DNA of 64,000 nucleotides from [Zimmermannella] bifida NBRC 103089 (GTDB taxonomy: Bacteria > Actinomycetota > Actinomycetes > Actinomycetales > Microbacteriaceae). The position numbers were made by a program, and so were the translations under genes. Where the stretch lies: the NCBI RefSeq assembly GCF_001570925.1, contig NZ_BCSP01000001.1, forward strand, positions 1-64,000. Reading direction: 5' to 3'. The notes under the pieces are model-generated. The model searched no databases. It was not told the origin of the DNA and worked only from the letters and a program-made list of their open reading frames with translations. This document shows, piece after piece, positions 9,158-19,350 of the stretch (its first letter is position 1; each line of letters begins with the position of its first letter).

Positions 9158-10219
9158 TTACGGCGAGGGTGAGTCACCCGCATCCGCGACCGGCTCGGGT
9201 GCCAGCGAATCGAGCAACCGGCGAATGGAATGCACGCGCATCGTCGACAGCGCATCCAAGTCGCCTGCTGCAATTGCGGCGTCGAGCTCGCAATCGGGGC
9301 TGGAGGCACGGTGCGTACAGCCGCGCGGACATTCGTCGACCACGTTGGCGATTGCGGGGAACGCATCGGTGATGGCGTTGGCGTCAACGTGGCCAAGCCC
9401 AAACGAGCGGACACCCGGCGTATCGATGATCCAACCGCCCTCGGGCAGCGGCAATGCGAGCGACGAGCTCGAGGTGTGCCGGCCGCGACCGGTCACCGCG
9501 TTCACGTGCCCGGTGGCACGGTCGGCATCGGGCACGAGCGCGTTCACGAGTGTCGACTTGCCCACACCCGAGTGGCCGACCATGACGGTGGTGTGGCCAG
9601 CGAGGGCATCAAGCAGTTCGTCGCTGGGCTCCTCATTGATCGCCGAAGTGAACACCGGCACACCGAGCGGCTCGACCAGCGCGCGCAGCTCGTCGGCAGG
9701 ATGCAGGTCGGTTTTCGTGATGACCAGGATCGGTTCGATGCCGGCATCGTAGGCAGCGATCAAGTAGCGGTCGATCAGCCGCGGGCGTGGCTCTGGGTTG
9801 ATGGCGGCGACGACCACGCAGAGCTGGTCGGCGTTGGCGACGATGATGCGCTCGACCTGGTCGGTGTCGTCGGCGCTTCGTCGCAGCAGTGTTTCGCGCT
9901 CGGCGACCCGAACAATGCGGGCGAGCGACCCCGGTTCACCCGAAACGTCGCCAACGAGCGCGACACGGTCGCCGACAACGACGGCACCGCGTCCCAATTC
10001 GCGGGCGGTGGCGGCTGTGACGTAGACATCTTCATCGTGTTCAAGCACGCAGGTGTAGCGGCCGCGGTCAACGGTCACAACGAACCCGGTTACGGCGTCA
10101 TCATGGGTGGGACGCTGCTTGGTGCGCGGCTTCGAACCTTTGCGGGGAGGACGAATGCGTACGTCGTCTTCGCTGAAGTCGCCGTACTCGTCGTAGGCAT
10201 CGGTTAGGCGCCAGTTCAC
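9158..10219 (-). CDS. rsgA: Ribosome small-subunit maturation GTPase RsgA
   Basis: 353 residues: an OB-fold N-terminal part, a circularly permuted GTPase domain and a zinc-binding C-terminus. The permuted order is visible, with VITKTDL (G4) before GHSGVGKSTLVNAL (G1) and IIDTPGVRSFGL (G3). The zinc motif is CPRGCTHRASSPDCEL. RsgA binds the 30S subunit late in assembly and releases RbfA after GTP hydrolysis. The GTG start overlaps the aroA stop by four bases, so translation is probably coupled. The C-terminus ends in a short Ala/Pro/Asp/Ser tail. Microbacteriaceae-type N-terminus with basic RPPRKGSKPRTKQRP. Confidence 0.92.
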   Translation of the reverse strand: MNWRLTDAYDEYGDFSEDDVRIRPPRKGSKPRTKQRPTHDDAVTGFVVTVDRGRYTCVLEHDEDVYVTAATARELGRGAVVVGDRVALVGDVSGEPGSLARIVRVAERETLLRRSADDTDQVERIIVANADQLCVVVAAINPEPRPRLIDRYLIAAYDAGIEPILVITKTDLHPADELRALVEPLGVPVFTSAINEEPSDELLDALAGHTTVMVGHSGVGKSTLVNALVPDADRATGHVNAVTGRGRHTSSSSLALPLPEGGWIIDTPGVRSFGLGHVDANAITDAFPAIANVVDECPRGCTHRASSPDCELDAAIAAGDLDALSTMRVHSIRRLLDSLAPEPVADAGDSPSP

Positions 10220-11709
10220 CGGGCGTCTCCGGGGCGATCTGTGCTGGTCGAGGTATCGGTTGATGGCGTCGAACGCTGCGGCACATCAAAGTGGATGAAC
10301 TCGTCGCGCACGGACGTATCCGCCGATGCTGCCGCATCCACACCGAGCATGGAGCACCACATCTCGGCAAAATCGGGCAGCGTCTTTGAGGTGCACTCGA
10401 TGTCGTCGACGGTGATGCCGTCGGTCACGAGCCCCATAATTGCCCCGGATGTTGCCATGCGGTGATCGGCATAGCACTGCCAGAGCGCGGCGTTGCGTGC
10501 ACTCGGAACGATGTGCAGGCCGTCTTCGAGCTCGGTGACTTGGCAGCCAACACGGCTCAGCTCGGCGGCGAGTGCGGCGAGGCGGTCGGTTTCGTGGCCG
10601 CGCAGGTGGGCGATACCCGTGAGCGTCGACGGACCGTGGCACAGCGCGAGCAGGGCCGCGAGATTGGGTGCGAGTTCGCCCGCGTGCTCGAGGTTGAGGT
10701 CGGCTCCAGAAATCTCGGCGCCTTGGGCGATGCCGTTTGCCACCGTGCAGGTGAGGGCACGATCGTCGAGCGTGCACTCGGCTCCGAACGGTGCGAGCAG
10801 CTCGCGCAGGTGGTCGCCGACCTGCGTGGTCGTCGTCGGCCAATCGGGGATGCGTACGGTTCCGCCGCAGACCACCGCCGCGATCAAGAACGGTGCCGCG
10901 TTTGAGAGGTCGGGCTCGATGACAATATCGCCACCGCGAATCGGGCCGGGCTCGACCCGCCAGGTGCGTTCGTCAATGGTGCGGGCGTCAACACCTCGTG
11001 CGCGCAACGTTGCCAGCGTCATCTCGATATGGGGGAGCGACGGCAGCCCTGCGCCGGTGTGACGCAGCGTGAGCCCCTCGTCGAAGCGAGGTGCCGAGAG
11101 CAGCAGGCCCGAGACAAACTGACTGGATGCGCTCGCATCGATCTCGATGTCGCCGCCGGTAATGCTGCCGGTGCCGAAAATCGAGAATGGCAGGCGGCCG
11201 CGACCGTCGTCGCGAACCTGCACGCCCAATGCACGCAGCGCCTGCAGGGTGCCGCCCATTGGGCGCAGGCGCGCGCCCTCGTCGCCGTCGAACGTCACCG
11301 GGCCGAGCGCGAGGGCTGCGACCGTCGGCACAAACCGCATGACGGTGCCGGCCAGACCGCAGTCAATATCTACGGCACCCGAGAATTCGTCTGGGGGAGT
11401 CACGGTGATGGTGGGAGTGCCATGGCGATCGTGGTTGACCTCAATGTCGACGCCCAGCTTTTCGAGGGCGCTGATCATCAATCGGGTGTCGCGGGCGAGC
11501 AGCGCACCGCGCAACACCGTTGGCTCTGCAGCGAGCGCTGCCAGGATGAGCTCGCGGTTGGTCAGCGACTTTGAGCCGGGGATGCGCACGGTCGCGTCAA
11601 TGGGGCCGCCCGTCTGCGGTGCGCTCCACGGGCCGGTCGCGGTGTCCGTGTCGCCACCGAACTGGCCGTACAGGTCAAAATCGTCGCCGGAATAATTGAA
11701 GATCTGCAT
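10216..11709 (-). CDS. aroA: 3-phosphoshikimate 1-carboxyvinyltransferase (EPSP synthase)
   Basis: 497 residues, longer than the usual 430-450 because of an N-terminal segment (about 30 residues, starting MQIFNYSGDDFDLYGQF) and a Ser/Thr/Asp-rich tail. Family motifs: VRIPGSKSLTNRELILAAL (PEP/shikimate phosphate site), CGLAGTVMRFVPTVAAL, RPMGGTLQALRALG, ASASSQFVSGLLLSAPRF, LRGHETDRLAALAAEL, and YADHRMATSGAIMGL. It transfers enolpyruvate from PEP to shikimate 3-phosphate. A TACTGT -10-like box lies eight bases before the ATG and no ribosome binding site is visible, so the message may be leaderless. First gene of the aroA-rsgA-hisN unit, divergent from sigR. Confidence 0.93.
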   Translation of the reverse strand: MQIFNYSGDDFDLYGQFGGDTDTATGPWSAPQTGGPIDATVRIPGSKSLTNRELILAALAAEPTVLRGALLARDTRLMISALEKLGVDIEVNHDRHGTPTITVTPPDEFSGAVDIDCGLAGTVMRFVPTVAALALGPVTFDGDEGARLRPMGGTLQALRALGVQVRDDGRGRLPFSIFGTGSITGGDIEIDASASSQFVSGLLLSAPRFDEGLTLRHTGAGLPSLPHIEMTLATLRARGVDARTIDERTWRVEPGPIRGGDIVIEPDLSNAAPFLIAAVVCGGTVRIPDWPTTTTQVGDHLRELLAPFGAECTLDDRALTCTVANGIAQGAEISGADLNLEHAGELAPNLAALLALCHGPSTLTGIAHLRGHETDRLAALAAELSRVGCQVTELEDGLHIVPSARNAALWQCYADHRMATSGAIMGLVTDGITVDDIECTSKTLPDFAEMWCSMLGVDAAASADTSVRDEFIHFDVPQRSTPSTDTSTSTDRPGDAR

Positions 11710-11878
11710 CAGTTGTAACAGTAGTCGGCCTTGATGCTGGGGAGTAGGGAAGCACGCCCGAATCCCAGCGGCAAACGACTCTGCAGGCCGGTGTCGCAGG
11801 CCGAGTTCGTAGACTGAACAGATCGAGCCGCATTAAATACCCATTCGGCAATACCCCAAACCAAGAACCTGGAGCTTC

Positions 11879-12604
11879 ATGACGGCAACGACCGCACCGG
11901 ACGCGAGACCCGCATCCGACGCTGATGCCCAGGCCGTGCACACACAATCTGGGCCAGCACAGCCTGCGCCGGAACTGGAGCAGTCGGTGGCAGACCGAAC
12001 GGCGCTCAATCTCGCATTCGCGCAGCAGGCCATGCCGTTCTTGGACGAGCTTTACGGCCATGCCATGCGATTGACGCGCAATCGGAGTGACGCCGAGGAC
12101 TTGGTGCAAGAAACCTACGCCAAAGCGCTGACGGCGTTCGCTTCGTTCAAACAGGGCACCAACCTGCGGGCGTGGCTGTACCGCATCCAAACGAACCTCT
12201 ACATCACCGAGTACCGCAAACAGCAGCGGCGGCCATACGAAAACCCGCTCGAAGAACTCGAGGATTGGCAGGTCGGCGGCGCCGAGTCGTACACCGCTCA
12301 GAACCACTCGCGTTCAGCAGAACTCGAAGCCGTTGAGAACCTGCCGGCGGATGTAGTTAAGGACGCGCTGGCGGCGCTGCCAGATGACTATCGACAGGCG
12401 GTCTTGCTCGCCGATGTGCAGGGATTCAGCTACCGCGAGATTGCGGAAATCATGGGCACACCGACTGGCACCGTGATGTCGCGACTGCACCGAGGCCGGG
12501 GCATCCTGCGAGAACAATTGCGTGAGTACGCGCGGGAATACGGCATTGGCACGACGAATGATGTTGTCACCACCGCGAAAACAACGAAGGGAACTGCCAA
12601 ATGA
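11879..12604 (+). CDS. sigR: ECF sigma factor, SigR/SigH type (thiol-oxidative stress)
   Basis: 241 residues. Region 2 is clear: [33 protein letters not shown], then [20 protein letters not shown]. Region 4 is [46 protein letters not shown] linker and a 48-residue disordered N-terminus precede region 2. This matches the ECF12 sigma factors that drive thioredoxin, proteasome and Fe-S repair genes after disulphide stress. The ATGA overlap with the downstream anti-sigma gene and the cysteines of that protein support this. I did not find a clear GGAAT/GTT autoregulated promoter upstream. GGAG lies eight bases from the ATG. Confidence 0.92.
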   Translation: MTATTAPDARPASDADAQAVHTQSGPAQPAPELEQSVADRTALNLAFAQQAMPFLDELYGHAMRLTRNRSDAEDLVQETYAKALTAFASFKQGTNLRAWLYRIQTNLYITEYRKQQRRPYENPLEELEDWQVGGAESYTAQNHSRSAELEAVENLPADVVKDALAALPDDYRQAVLLADVQGFSYREIAEIMGTPTGTVMSRLHRGRGILREQLREYAREYGIGTTNDVVTTAKTTKGTAK

Positions 12605-12870
12605 CGAGTCATGACTGTGGCTGCGAACAGGCCCGCGAACAGCTGGCGGATTTCCTTCGCCGCGAACTGTGTGACAAGGATCGCTCCGAGATCAACACCC
12701 ATCTGCAAGATTGCCCCGATTGCGATGAGGAGGCACGGATGGAGCTGGTGATCACGCAGACCGTCAAGCGCTGCTGCGCCGACGAACCGGCACCGGCAGA
12801 CCTGCGCGACAAGGTCGCATCGTTCTTGCGCGCGCATTGCGGCAACGCCGCTCCCGGCAACAAAGACTAG
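12601..12870 (+). CDS. rshA: Zinc-dependent redox anti-sigma factor RshA/RsrA
   Basis: 89 residues with the ZAS motif H34-x3-C38-x2-C41 (HLQDCPDC) and further cysteines at 6, 8, 24, 58 and 59. In RsrA the His and Cys residues bind zinc and hold the sigma factor. Oxidation forms a disulphide, releases zinc and frees SigR. The gene overlaps sigR by four bases (ATGA), as is usual for this pair, so the two proteins are made in step. Cytoplasmic. Confidence 0.92.
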   Translation: MTSHDCGCEQAREQLADFLRRELCDKDRSEINTHLQDCPDCDEEARMELVITQTVKRCCADEPAPADLRDKVASFLRAHCGNAAPGNKD

Positions 12871-12944
12871 CCGACGACAGGAGCTAACCGGCAACAGGCG
12901 TGAGCCGAGCAGCGCGGACCTCGCAGCACGGGCGCTGCGAACGC

Positions 12945-12987
12945 AACAAACCGGGCGCACCCAAGACGTGGGTGCGCCCGGTTTGTT
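12945..12987. terminator. Bidirectional terminator between rshA and kgd
   Basis: A perfect 19-bp stem (12945-12963 with 12969-12987) closes a five-base loop. The two genes converge here (kgd ends at 13005), so the hairpin can serve both. The arms end in AA/TT-rich sequence on each side. Confidence 0.85.
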
Positions 12988-13004
12988 AACGGGTTGCTGC
13001 GGCC

Positions 13005-16000
13005 CTAGTCGAGGCCGAGCGCCTCGCGAATGAGCTCATCCTGCTGCTCCTTGTGCATTCGCATGGTGCCCACTGACGGGGCGGATGCGCGGGGTCGGGT
13101 TACCGGAATCAGCTCGCGGTCGAGTGCCGGTGCCAGGTTGGTGTACAGGAACGGCCACGCACCCTGGTTGGCAGGTTCTTCCTGCGCCCAAACGACATCG
13201 GCATTCGGGTACCGGTTGATGGTGTTGATCAGGGCTTCCTTCGGCAGCGGGTAGTACTGCTCGAGGCGCACGAGCGCCACCGGCGCCGGATCCTTCTCGA
13301 GGCGCTGACGCAGCTCGTAGTGGAGCTTGCCGGAGTGGATCACGACGCGACGAATGGCTGCCGGGTCGGTGACGTTGGCATCGTCGAGTACCGGGTCGAA
13401 GACACCGTTCGTAAACACATCCAGGCTGCTGGTGGCCTGGCGAAGTCGCAGCATCGACTTCGGTGTGAACACAATCAGTGGTTTGCGTGGGCGAGCATAG
13501 GCCTGACGACGCAGCAAGTGGAAATAGCTAGCCGGGGTTGAGGGCTGTGCCACGGTCATGTTGTGCTGGGCCGCGAGCGTGAGGAACCGCTCGATACGTG
13601 CCGACGAGTGGTCGGGACCCTGCCCCTCGTAACCGTGTGGCAACAACAGCACTACGCTCGAGTGTTGCGCCCACTTTTGCTCACCGGCAGCAATGAATTC
13701 ATCCACAATCGTCTGCGCGCCGTTGACGAAGTCACCGAACTGAGCTTCCCAGAGCACGAGCGCGTCAGGACGTTCTACCGAGTAGCCGTATTCAAAACCG
13801 AGCACCGCGAACTCCGAGAGCAGCGAGTCGTAGATCGAGAACTGAGCCTGGTTCTCCGACAGGTTTTGGAGCGGCAACCAGTTTTGGTCGGTCTTGCGAT
13901 CGTGGAAGAGCGCGTGACGCTGCGTGAACGTGCCACGGCGCGAGTCTTGACCCGACATGCGAACGGGTGTTCCCTCGAGTAGCAGCGACCCCAAGGCCAG
14001 CAGCTCAGCGTAGGCCCAGTCGACGTTACCTTCCGCCGACATGCGGGCACGCGCATCCAGCACACGCTTGAGCTTCGGGTGCACCGTAAAGCCCTCGGGC
14101 ATGTTCTGGTGCGCCTGACCGATCGTGTCAAGCACGGACTGGTCGACACCGGTGGATGCGGGCTCCGACGTGTGCAGCTCTTCGTTCGCACCGACCGTTG
14201 ACAGTTCCTTGGCCGAAATCGGTGCCGTGTGCGAATCGTGTGTTTCGGCGAACGCACGCTCGAGCTCGGCACGGAACTCCACCTGGTGGGCTTCGAACTC
14301 TTCGGTCGTGATGTCGCCACGACCCATGAGGTTGTCGGCGTAGATCTTTCGCACCGAGCGCTTGGCCTCGATGAGGTCGTACATGATGGGCTGCGTCATC
14401 GATGGGTCATCGCCCTCATTGTGACCGCGGCGGCGGTACGAGATGAGGTCGATAACGACATCGCGGTTGAACTTCTGGCGGAACTTCAATGCGAGCGACG
14501 CGACGTGCGCGACTGCCTCAGGGTCGTCACCGTTCACGTGGAATACCGGAGCCTGAATCGCCTTCGCGACGTCGGTCGCGTACATCGAGGAGCGGGCATC
14601 CTGCGGCGTGGTGGTGAAACCAACCTGGTTATTGATGACGACGTGGATCGTGCCGCCGGTGCGGTAGCCGCGCAATTGCGACATCTGCATGGTCTCGTAG
14701 ACGACACCCTGACCGCTCATCGCGGCGTCACCGTGAACGAGCACGGGGAGCACGTCGAAGTTGCCGGGGCCGAGACGGTCTTGCTTGCCGCGCACGATGC
14801 CTTCAAGCACACCGTTCACGGCTTCGAGGTGCGATGGGTTCGCAGCCAAGTAGATGGGCAGTTCCCGGCCATCCATGCCGGTGTAGGTGCCTTCAATACC
14901 GAGGTGGTACTTCACGTCACCCGAGCCAACAACCTTGCCTGCCTGGGCGCCCTCGAACTCGCGGAACACCTGGCGGTACGTCTTACCCGCGATATTGGTG
15001 AGCACATTCAGCCGACCGCGGTGTGCCATACCGATGGCGAGCTCACGAATATCCGCGTCAATCGCATCTTGCGCGATCTGATCGAGCAGTGGGATCAGCG
15101 ACTCAGAGCCCTCAAGTGAGAAGCGCTTTTGGCCGACGTACTTCGTCTGCAGGAACGTTTCGAACGCTTCTGCCTGGTTCAGCTTCTTCAGGATGCGCAG
15201 CTGCTGGTCGTGCGTCGGTGGCGTATACGGGTGTTCGAGTTCCCGCTGGAACCACGTGCGCAGTTCGGGTTCGGGAATGAACATGTACTCGATGCCGATC
15301 GTGCGGCAGTACGTGTCGCGCAGAATACCGAGCACATCGCGCAGTTTCATTAGGCGCTTCGAACTGAAGTTCTCGGTCACAAACAGTCGCTCGAGGTCCC
15401 AGAATGTGAGGCCGTGCGACTCGATCTCGAGGTCGGGGTGCGTGCGCTGAACGTACTCGAGCGGATCGGTGTCCGCCATCAGGTGACCGCGCACGCGGTA
15501 CATGTTGATGACGCTCTGCACGCGCGCGGTCTTGTTAATTGCGTCGGCAGGGTCGACGAAGTGGTCCTTCGACCAGATAATCGGGCGGTAGGGGATGCGC
15601 AGCGACGAGAAGATGCGTTCGTAGAAGTTCTCGCCGCCCATCAGCAGTTCGGCCACACTCGCGAGGAACTCGCCCGACGCGGCACCCTGGATGACGCGGT
15701 GGTCGTAGGTGGACGACAGCATGAGGCGCTTCGAAATCGCCATCGTGTCGATGTTCTCTTGAGCCATGCCCTGGAACGCGGCGGGGTAGTCGAGGGCACC
15801 GACGCCAATGATCGAGCCCTGACCGCGAAGCAGGCGCGGTGCCGAGTGCACCGTGCCGATGACACCCGGGTTGGTGATGGTGATCGTGGTACCGGCGTGG
15901 TCAGCAGCAGTGAGCTTGCCGTCGCGGGCCTTGTCAATTAGCGATTCGAACGCGGCGTGGAACTCGCGGAAGTTCATCCGCTCGGCTTGCTTGATGCTCG

Positions 16001-16718
16001 GCACGATCAGGCTGCGGGTTCCGTCATCAGACACGGCATCAATCGCGATTCCGAGGTTGACGTGCGCGGGGGAGACTCGCGAGGCACGGCCATCCACGAC
16101 GTCGTAATACACGTTGAGGTCTGGTTGCTTCGCCAGTGCCTGCACGAGGGCGTAGCCGACCAGGTGCGTAAACGACACCTTGCCACCGCGGGTGCGACGA
16201 AGGTGGTTGTTGATCACGATGCGGTTATCGATCAGGAGTTTTGCCGGCACATCGCGATAGCTCGTCGCGGTTGGAATCTCGAGCGAGGTATCCATGTTCT
16301 TTGCGATCGCTTTGGAGATACCCGCAAGTGGCGTTACCCGCGCTTCTTGCTCTGGCTCGGCCGGTTTCGGATTCGATGGGGCCTCAGCTGGGATGGGGCG
16401 TTCGCGTGCCGGGCGGGCGGTCGTGCGCGCGGGCTTCGACGTCGACGTCTCGGTGCCGTGGGCGGCGTTGCCCTGGGCTCCGGCGGGCTGAGTCGTGTTC
16501 GCGGCGGATGCACTTGGCTGCGACGCGCCTGCAGTGTCGCTGGGCTTTGGCGTGCGATCAAGCGACGCCGCGTAGCGTTCGAGGGTCGGCCACCAGGCCT
16601 TGTCGACGCTCGTGCGATCCTCGCGGAACTTCGCGAACATCTCCTCTACGAGCCAGTCATTTGCACCAAAGTCGGTTACTCCCTGCCTAGGAGTCCCCTC
16701 GAGGTTGTTGGTCGCCAC
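13005..16718 (-). CDS. kgd: Multifunctional 2-oxoglutarate decarboxylase/dehydrogenase E1-E2 fusion
   Basis: 1237 residues with a GTG start, matching actinobacterial Kgd/OdhA. The N-terminus (FGANDWLVEEMFAKF) is typical of the group. A Pro/Ala/Thr-rich linker (about 55-130) follows in place of a lipoyl domain. Next is an E2 acyltransferase-like domain (about 135-365) with STYDHRVIQGAASGEFL, then the thiamine-diphosphate E1 part (about 380-1237). E1 motifs include IGMAHRGRLNVLTNIAGK near residue 560 and HGDAAMSGQGVVYETM with GGTIHVVINNQVGF near 660-690. The enzyme decarboxylates 2-oxoglutarate in the TCA cycle and joins a hybrid pyruvate/2-oxoglutarate dehydrogenase complex. In relatives it is inhibited by the FHA protein OdhI/GarA, which is not encoded in this window. 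Monocistronic. Confidence 0.95.
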   Translation of the reverse strand: MATNNLEGTPRQGVTDFGANDWLVEEMFAKFREDRTSVDKAWWPTLERYAASLDRTPKPSDTAGASQPSASAANTTQPAGAQGNAAHGTETSTSKPARTTARPARERPIPAEAPSNPKPAEPEQEARVTPLAGISKAIAKNMDTSLEIPTATSYRDVPAKLLIDNRIVINNHLRRTRGGKVSFTHLVGYALVQALAKQPDLNVYYDVVDGRASRVSPAHVNLGIAIDAVSDDGTRSLIVPSIKQAERMNFREFHAAFESLIDKARDGKLTAADHAGTTITITNPGVIGTVHSAPRLLRGQGSIIGVGALDYPAAFQGMAQENIDTMAISKRLMLSSTYDHRVIQGAASGEFLASVAELLMGGENFYERIFSSLRIPYRPIIWSKDHFVDPADAINKTARVQSVINMYRVRGHLMADTDPLEYVQRTHPDLEIESHGLTFWDLERLFVTENFSSKRLMKLRDVLGILRDTYCRTIGIEYMFIPEPELRTWFQRELEHPYTPPTHDQQLRILKKLNQAEAFETFLQTKYVGQKRFSLEGSESLIPLLDQIAQDAIDADIRELAIGMAHRGRLNVLTNIAGKTYRQVFREFEGAQAGKVVGSGDVKYHLGIEGTYTGMDGRELPIYLAANPSHLEAVNGVLEGIVRGKQDRLGPGNFDVLPVLVHGDAAMSGQGVVYETMQMSQLRGYRTGGTIHVVINNQVGFTTTPQDARSSMYATDVAKAIQAPVFHVNGDDPEAVAHVASLALKFRQKFNRDVVIDLISYRRRGHNEGDDPSMTQPIMYDLIEAKRSVRKIYADNLMGRGDITTEEFEAHQVEFRAELERAFAETHDSHTAPISAKELSTVGANEELHTSEPASTGVDQSVLDTIGQAHQNMPEGFTVHPKLKRVLDARARMSAEGNVDWAYAELLALGSLLLEGTPVRMSGQDSRRGTFTQRHALFHDRKTDQNWLPLQNLSENQAQFSIYDSLLSEFAVLGFEYGYSVERPDALVLWEAQFGDFVNGAQTIVDEFIAAGEQKWAQHSSVVLLLPHGYEGQGPDHSSARIERFLTLAAQHNMTVAQPSTPASYFHLLRRQAYARPRKPLIVFTPKSMLRLRQATSSLDVFTNGVFDPVLDDANVTDPAAIRRVVIHSGKLHYELRQRLEKDPAPVALVRLEQYYPLPKEALINTINRYPNADVVWAQEEPANQGAWPFLYTNLAPALDRELIPVTRPRASAPSVGTMRMHKEQQDELIREALGLD

Positions 16719-16955
16719 GCGCCAATCGCCGCCTTCCGCCGCCTACTGTTCGAGACCTTGCTTCATTGCCAGTCACGTCATGCGCATACACCGCATGTCG
16801 TTACTTTCTCGACGGACAAGCCTAGCCGTCGTTTGTCTTCTTGCCTTGAAATGGCGTGAATCCTCGTAAAGGTACGCCAGGCGCGTAACCGAAGCGTCCA
16901 CCCACCGCAATCACGGTTAGCCGGAACCCCAGTTCCGCTAGGATCTGAGACAACT

Positions 16956-18305
16956 ATGGATTGGATATTGTTCGGCGTCGGCGTCCTATTGTGCTTCGGC
17001 ACGGGACTGTTCGTCGCCGCAGAATTCGCACTGGTCAACCTCGATCGAAACGATCTGGAAAAGCGCCAAGCGGCAGGTGAGCGTGGCCTGGCTCCAATCA
17101 TTAGCGCGCTCCGGCACACCTCAACCCACCTGTCGAGCGCACAGCTCGGTATTACCCTGACCACGCTGCTCACCGGTTTCACCATGGAACCAGCGTTGAG
17201 CAACCTGCTCGGTGGGGCGTTTACGTCCATGGGGCTGCCCGAAGACTGGGTGAAAGCGACCGGCACGGTTATCGCCATGACGATTGCGACGGTGCTATCG
17301 ATGCTCGTTGGTGAGCTCGTGCCAAAGAACCTGGCACTGTCACTGCCGCGCGTCACGGGTAAACCGGTCGTGCCGTTTCAGAATGTGTTTACGGCCGTAT
17401 TTCGCCCGGCGGTGAATGCGTTGAATGGCTCCGCGAATGCGCTGATTCGCACGTTCGGCGTCGAGCCGAAAGAAGAAATCTCCGGCGCCCGCACGGCCGA
17501 AGAACTTGCGAGCTTGGTTCGTCGCAGTGCGATGGTCGGCTTGCTGGACACCGATCGTGCGGTGCTGCTTAACCGAACGCTGCGCTTCAGCGAGCTTTCG
17601 GCCGAAGACGTGATGACCCCGCGACCGCGGGTACAGGTGATCGCGGCCGACGCATCCGTCGAAGAATGTATTGGGCTCGCGCACCGCACCGGTTTCTCGC
17701 GCTTTCCGGTCGTCGACGAAGACATTGACGACATCATCGGGATTGCACACGTCAAGTACGCCGTTGCTGTACCTCGTGAGCGGCGTGGTGCGGTACCGGT
17801 TGGTGCGATTAAAGAAGACGTGTCGTTCGTGCCAGAAACGATAGGGTTGGATGCGCTGCTCGGGCAGGTGCGCGGCGAGGGATACCAGATGGCGGTTGTG
17901 CTCGATGAATACGGTGGCACTGCGGGCATCGTGACGCTTGAGGACATCGTTGAAGAGATCGTCGGCGACCTCGTCGACGAACACGATCGCGCTCCAGTCG
18001 AAGTCATTCGGATGCGTGACCGCATCAGCATCGACGGGCTCCTGCGGCCCGATGAACTTCGCGAGCGATTGAATATTTGTCTGGATGAGGACGGTCCGTA
18101 CGAAACGCTCGGCGGGTTCGTGCTCTTCGCACTCGGCCGACTCGCACAAGTTGGCGACACCGTCACCATTCCCGAGGGCGTGCTGCGCGTCGAGCGGCTT
18201 GAAGGCCGACGCATCGACCGCATCCAGTTCGTACCCGGTAGCGACTACGTCAGCCGCGAGGAACTGAGCCGACGCGAACTCAACGACGACGGAGCCGACC
18301 GATGA
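16956..18305 (+). CDS. CNNM transmembrane/CBS domain protein (HlyC/CorC family), first of a pair
   Basis: 449 residues. The CNNM/DUF21 membrane domain (about 1-190) shows FVAAEFALVNLDRNDLEKR, SSAQLGITLTTLLTGFTMEP and MLVGELVPKNLALSLP. Two CBS domains follow (about 205-330; VMTPRPRVQVI and VVDEDIDDIIGIAHVK), and a CorC_HlyC C-terminal domain follows from about 345 (VVLDEYGGTAGIVTLEDIVEEIVGDL lies at the boundary). Relatives bind or transport Mg2+ or other divalent cations, and CBS domains bind adenine nucleotides. The gene overlaps the next CNNM gene by four bases (ATGA). Confidence 0.87.
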   Translation: MDWILFGVGVLLCFGTGLFVAAEFALVNLDRNDLEKRQAAGERGLAPIISALRHTSTHLSSAQLGITLTTLLTGFTMEPALSNLLGGAFTSMGLPEDWVKATGTVIAMTIATVLSMLVGELVPKNLALSLPRVTGKPVVPFQNVFTAVFRPAVNALNGSANALIRTFGVEPKEEISGARTAEELASLVRRSAMVGLLDTDRAVLLNRTLRFSELSAEDVMTPRPRVQVIAADASVEECIGLAHRTGFSRFPVVDEDIDDIIGIAHVKYAVAVPRERRGAVPVGAIKEDVSFVPETIGLDALLGQVRGEGYQMAVVLDEYGGTAGIVTLEDIVEEIVGDLVDEHDRAPVEVIRMRDRISIDGLLRPDELRERLNICLDEDGPYETLGGFVLFALGRLAQVGDTVTIPEGVLRVERLEGRRIDRIQFVPGSDYVSREELSRRELNDDGADR

Positions 18306-19339
18306 ACGACATCATGGGAATCATCTGGCTCGTCGTTCTGCTTGCTGGAAACGCATTTTTTGTGGCGGCGGAGTTCGCCGTGATCTCGGCTCGTCGGTCA
18401 CAGATCGAGCCCCGGGCCGAGCGCGGCTCCAAAGCGGCGCAGACATCGCTGTACGCCATGGAAAACGCCTCGCTCATGCTCGCGACCTGCCAGCTCGGCA
18501 TCACGATCTGTTCGTTGCTGATCTTGAACGTGTCAGAGCCGGCGATTCACCACCTGCTTGAGATCCCGTTCAACCTCACCGGGTTGTCTGCCGAAACCGT
18601 TGGCGTGACGAGCTTCATCATTACGCTGACGCTCGTCACTTACCTGCACGTTGTGCTTGGCGAGATGGTGCCAAAGAACCTCGCCTTCTCGATTCCGGAT
18701 CGCGCGGTACTGATCTTGGCGCCACCGCTCGTGCTGATTTCGCGACTGTTTACCCCGGTGATCTGGGCCCTGAACGGCATCGCCAATGGCATCCTGCGGG
18801 TGTTTGGCGTGACACCAAAGTCCGAAGCGAATAGTGCGTTTACGTTTGACGAAGTCGCCGGCATCGTGGAGCAATCCACACGCGAGGGCATCCTCGCCGA
18901 CGAGGCCGGAACCCTCGCCAATACCTTCGAGTTCACGAATAAGCGCGTGGGCGAAGTCGCCGTTCCTGCTGATCAAGTGCAGCTGCTGCCCGCGTCCACT
19001 AGCGCCCACGACATTCAACGTGCCGTCGCCGAATTCGGATTCTCGCGGTACATCATCGCGGACGATGCCGGGACCCCCGTCGGGTACGTGCACCTCAAGG
19101 ACCTGCTGGCGATTCCGGCGGAGCGATTCGAAGCGCCGCTCTCGAGCGATGCGGTGCGGCCACTAACGTCGCTGTACGAGGGCACAGAACTCGAGGATGC
19201 GCTCGCCACGATGCGTCGCACCGGTAAGCACCTGGCCCGCGTTGTCGCCAAGAACGGTGCGACGACCGGAGTGCTCTTTCTGGAGGACATTATTGAAGTT
19301 CTCGTAGGGGAGGTGCGGGACGCCACTGCCCGCAGGTAG
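18302..19339 (+). CDS. CNNM transmembrane/CBS domain protein, second of a pair
   Basis: 345 residues. Same layout as the preceding protein but shorter: CNNM domain with FVAAEFAVISARRSQIEPRA, MLATCQLGITICSLLILN and VVLGEMVPKNLAFSIP, then two CBS domains (VAVPADQVQLLPAS, YIIADDAGTPVGYVHLKDLL, ending GVLFLEDIIEVLVGEVRD). The CorC_HlyC C-terminal domain of the first protein is missing. Such adjacent long/short CNNM pairs are common in actinobacteria and may form heteromers; that is inference. Coupled to the upstream gene by ATGA. Confidence 0.87.
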   Translation: MNDIMGIIWLVVLLAGNAFFVAAEFAVISARRSQIEPRAERGSKAAQTSLYAMENASLMLATCQLGITICSLLILNVSEPAIHHLLEIPFNLTGLSAETVGVTSFIITLTLVTYLHVVLGEMVPKNLAFSIPDRAVLILAPPLVLISRLFTPVIWALNGIANGILRVFGVTPKSEANSAFTFDEVAGIVEQSTREGILADEAGTLANTFEFTNKRVGEVAVPADQVQLLPASTSAHDIQRAVAEFGFSRYIIADDAGTPVGYVHLKDLLAIPAERFEAPLSSDAVRPLTSLYEGTELEDALATMRRTGKHLARVVAKNGATTGVLFLEDIIEVLVGEVRDATARR

Positions 19340-19350
19340 ATTAGGGCGCG

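Noticed and set aside
9230-10207. 325-residue open frame opposite rsgA
   Set aside because: Antisense shadow of rsgA; no recognisable motif and no start signal.
11710-11878. SigR-type autoregulated promoter (GGAAT/GTT) before sigR
   Set aside because: I looked for the two boxes at the proper spacing and did not find a convincing pair.
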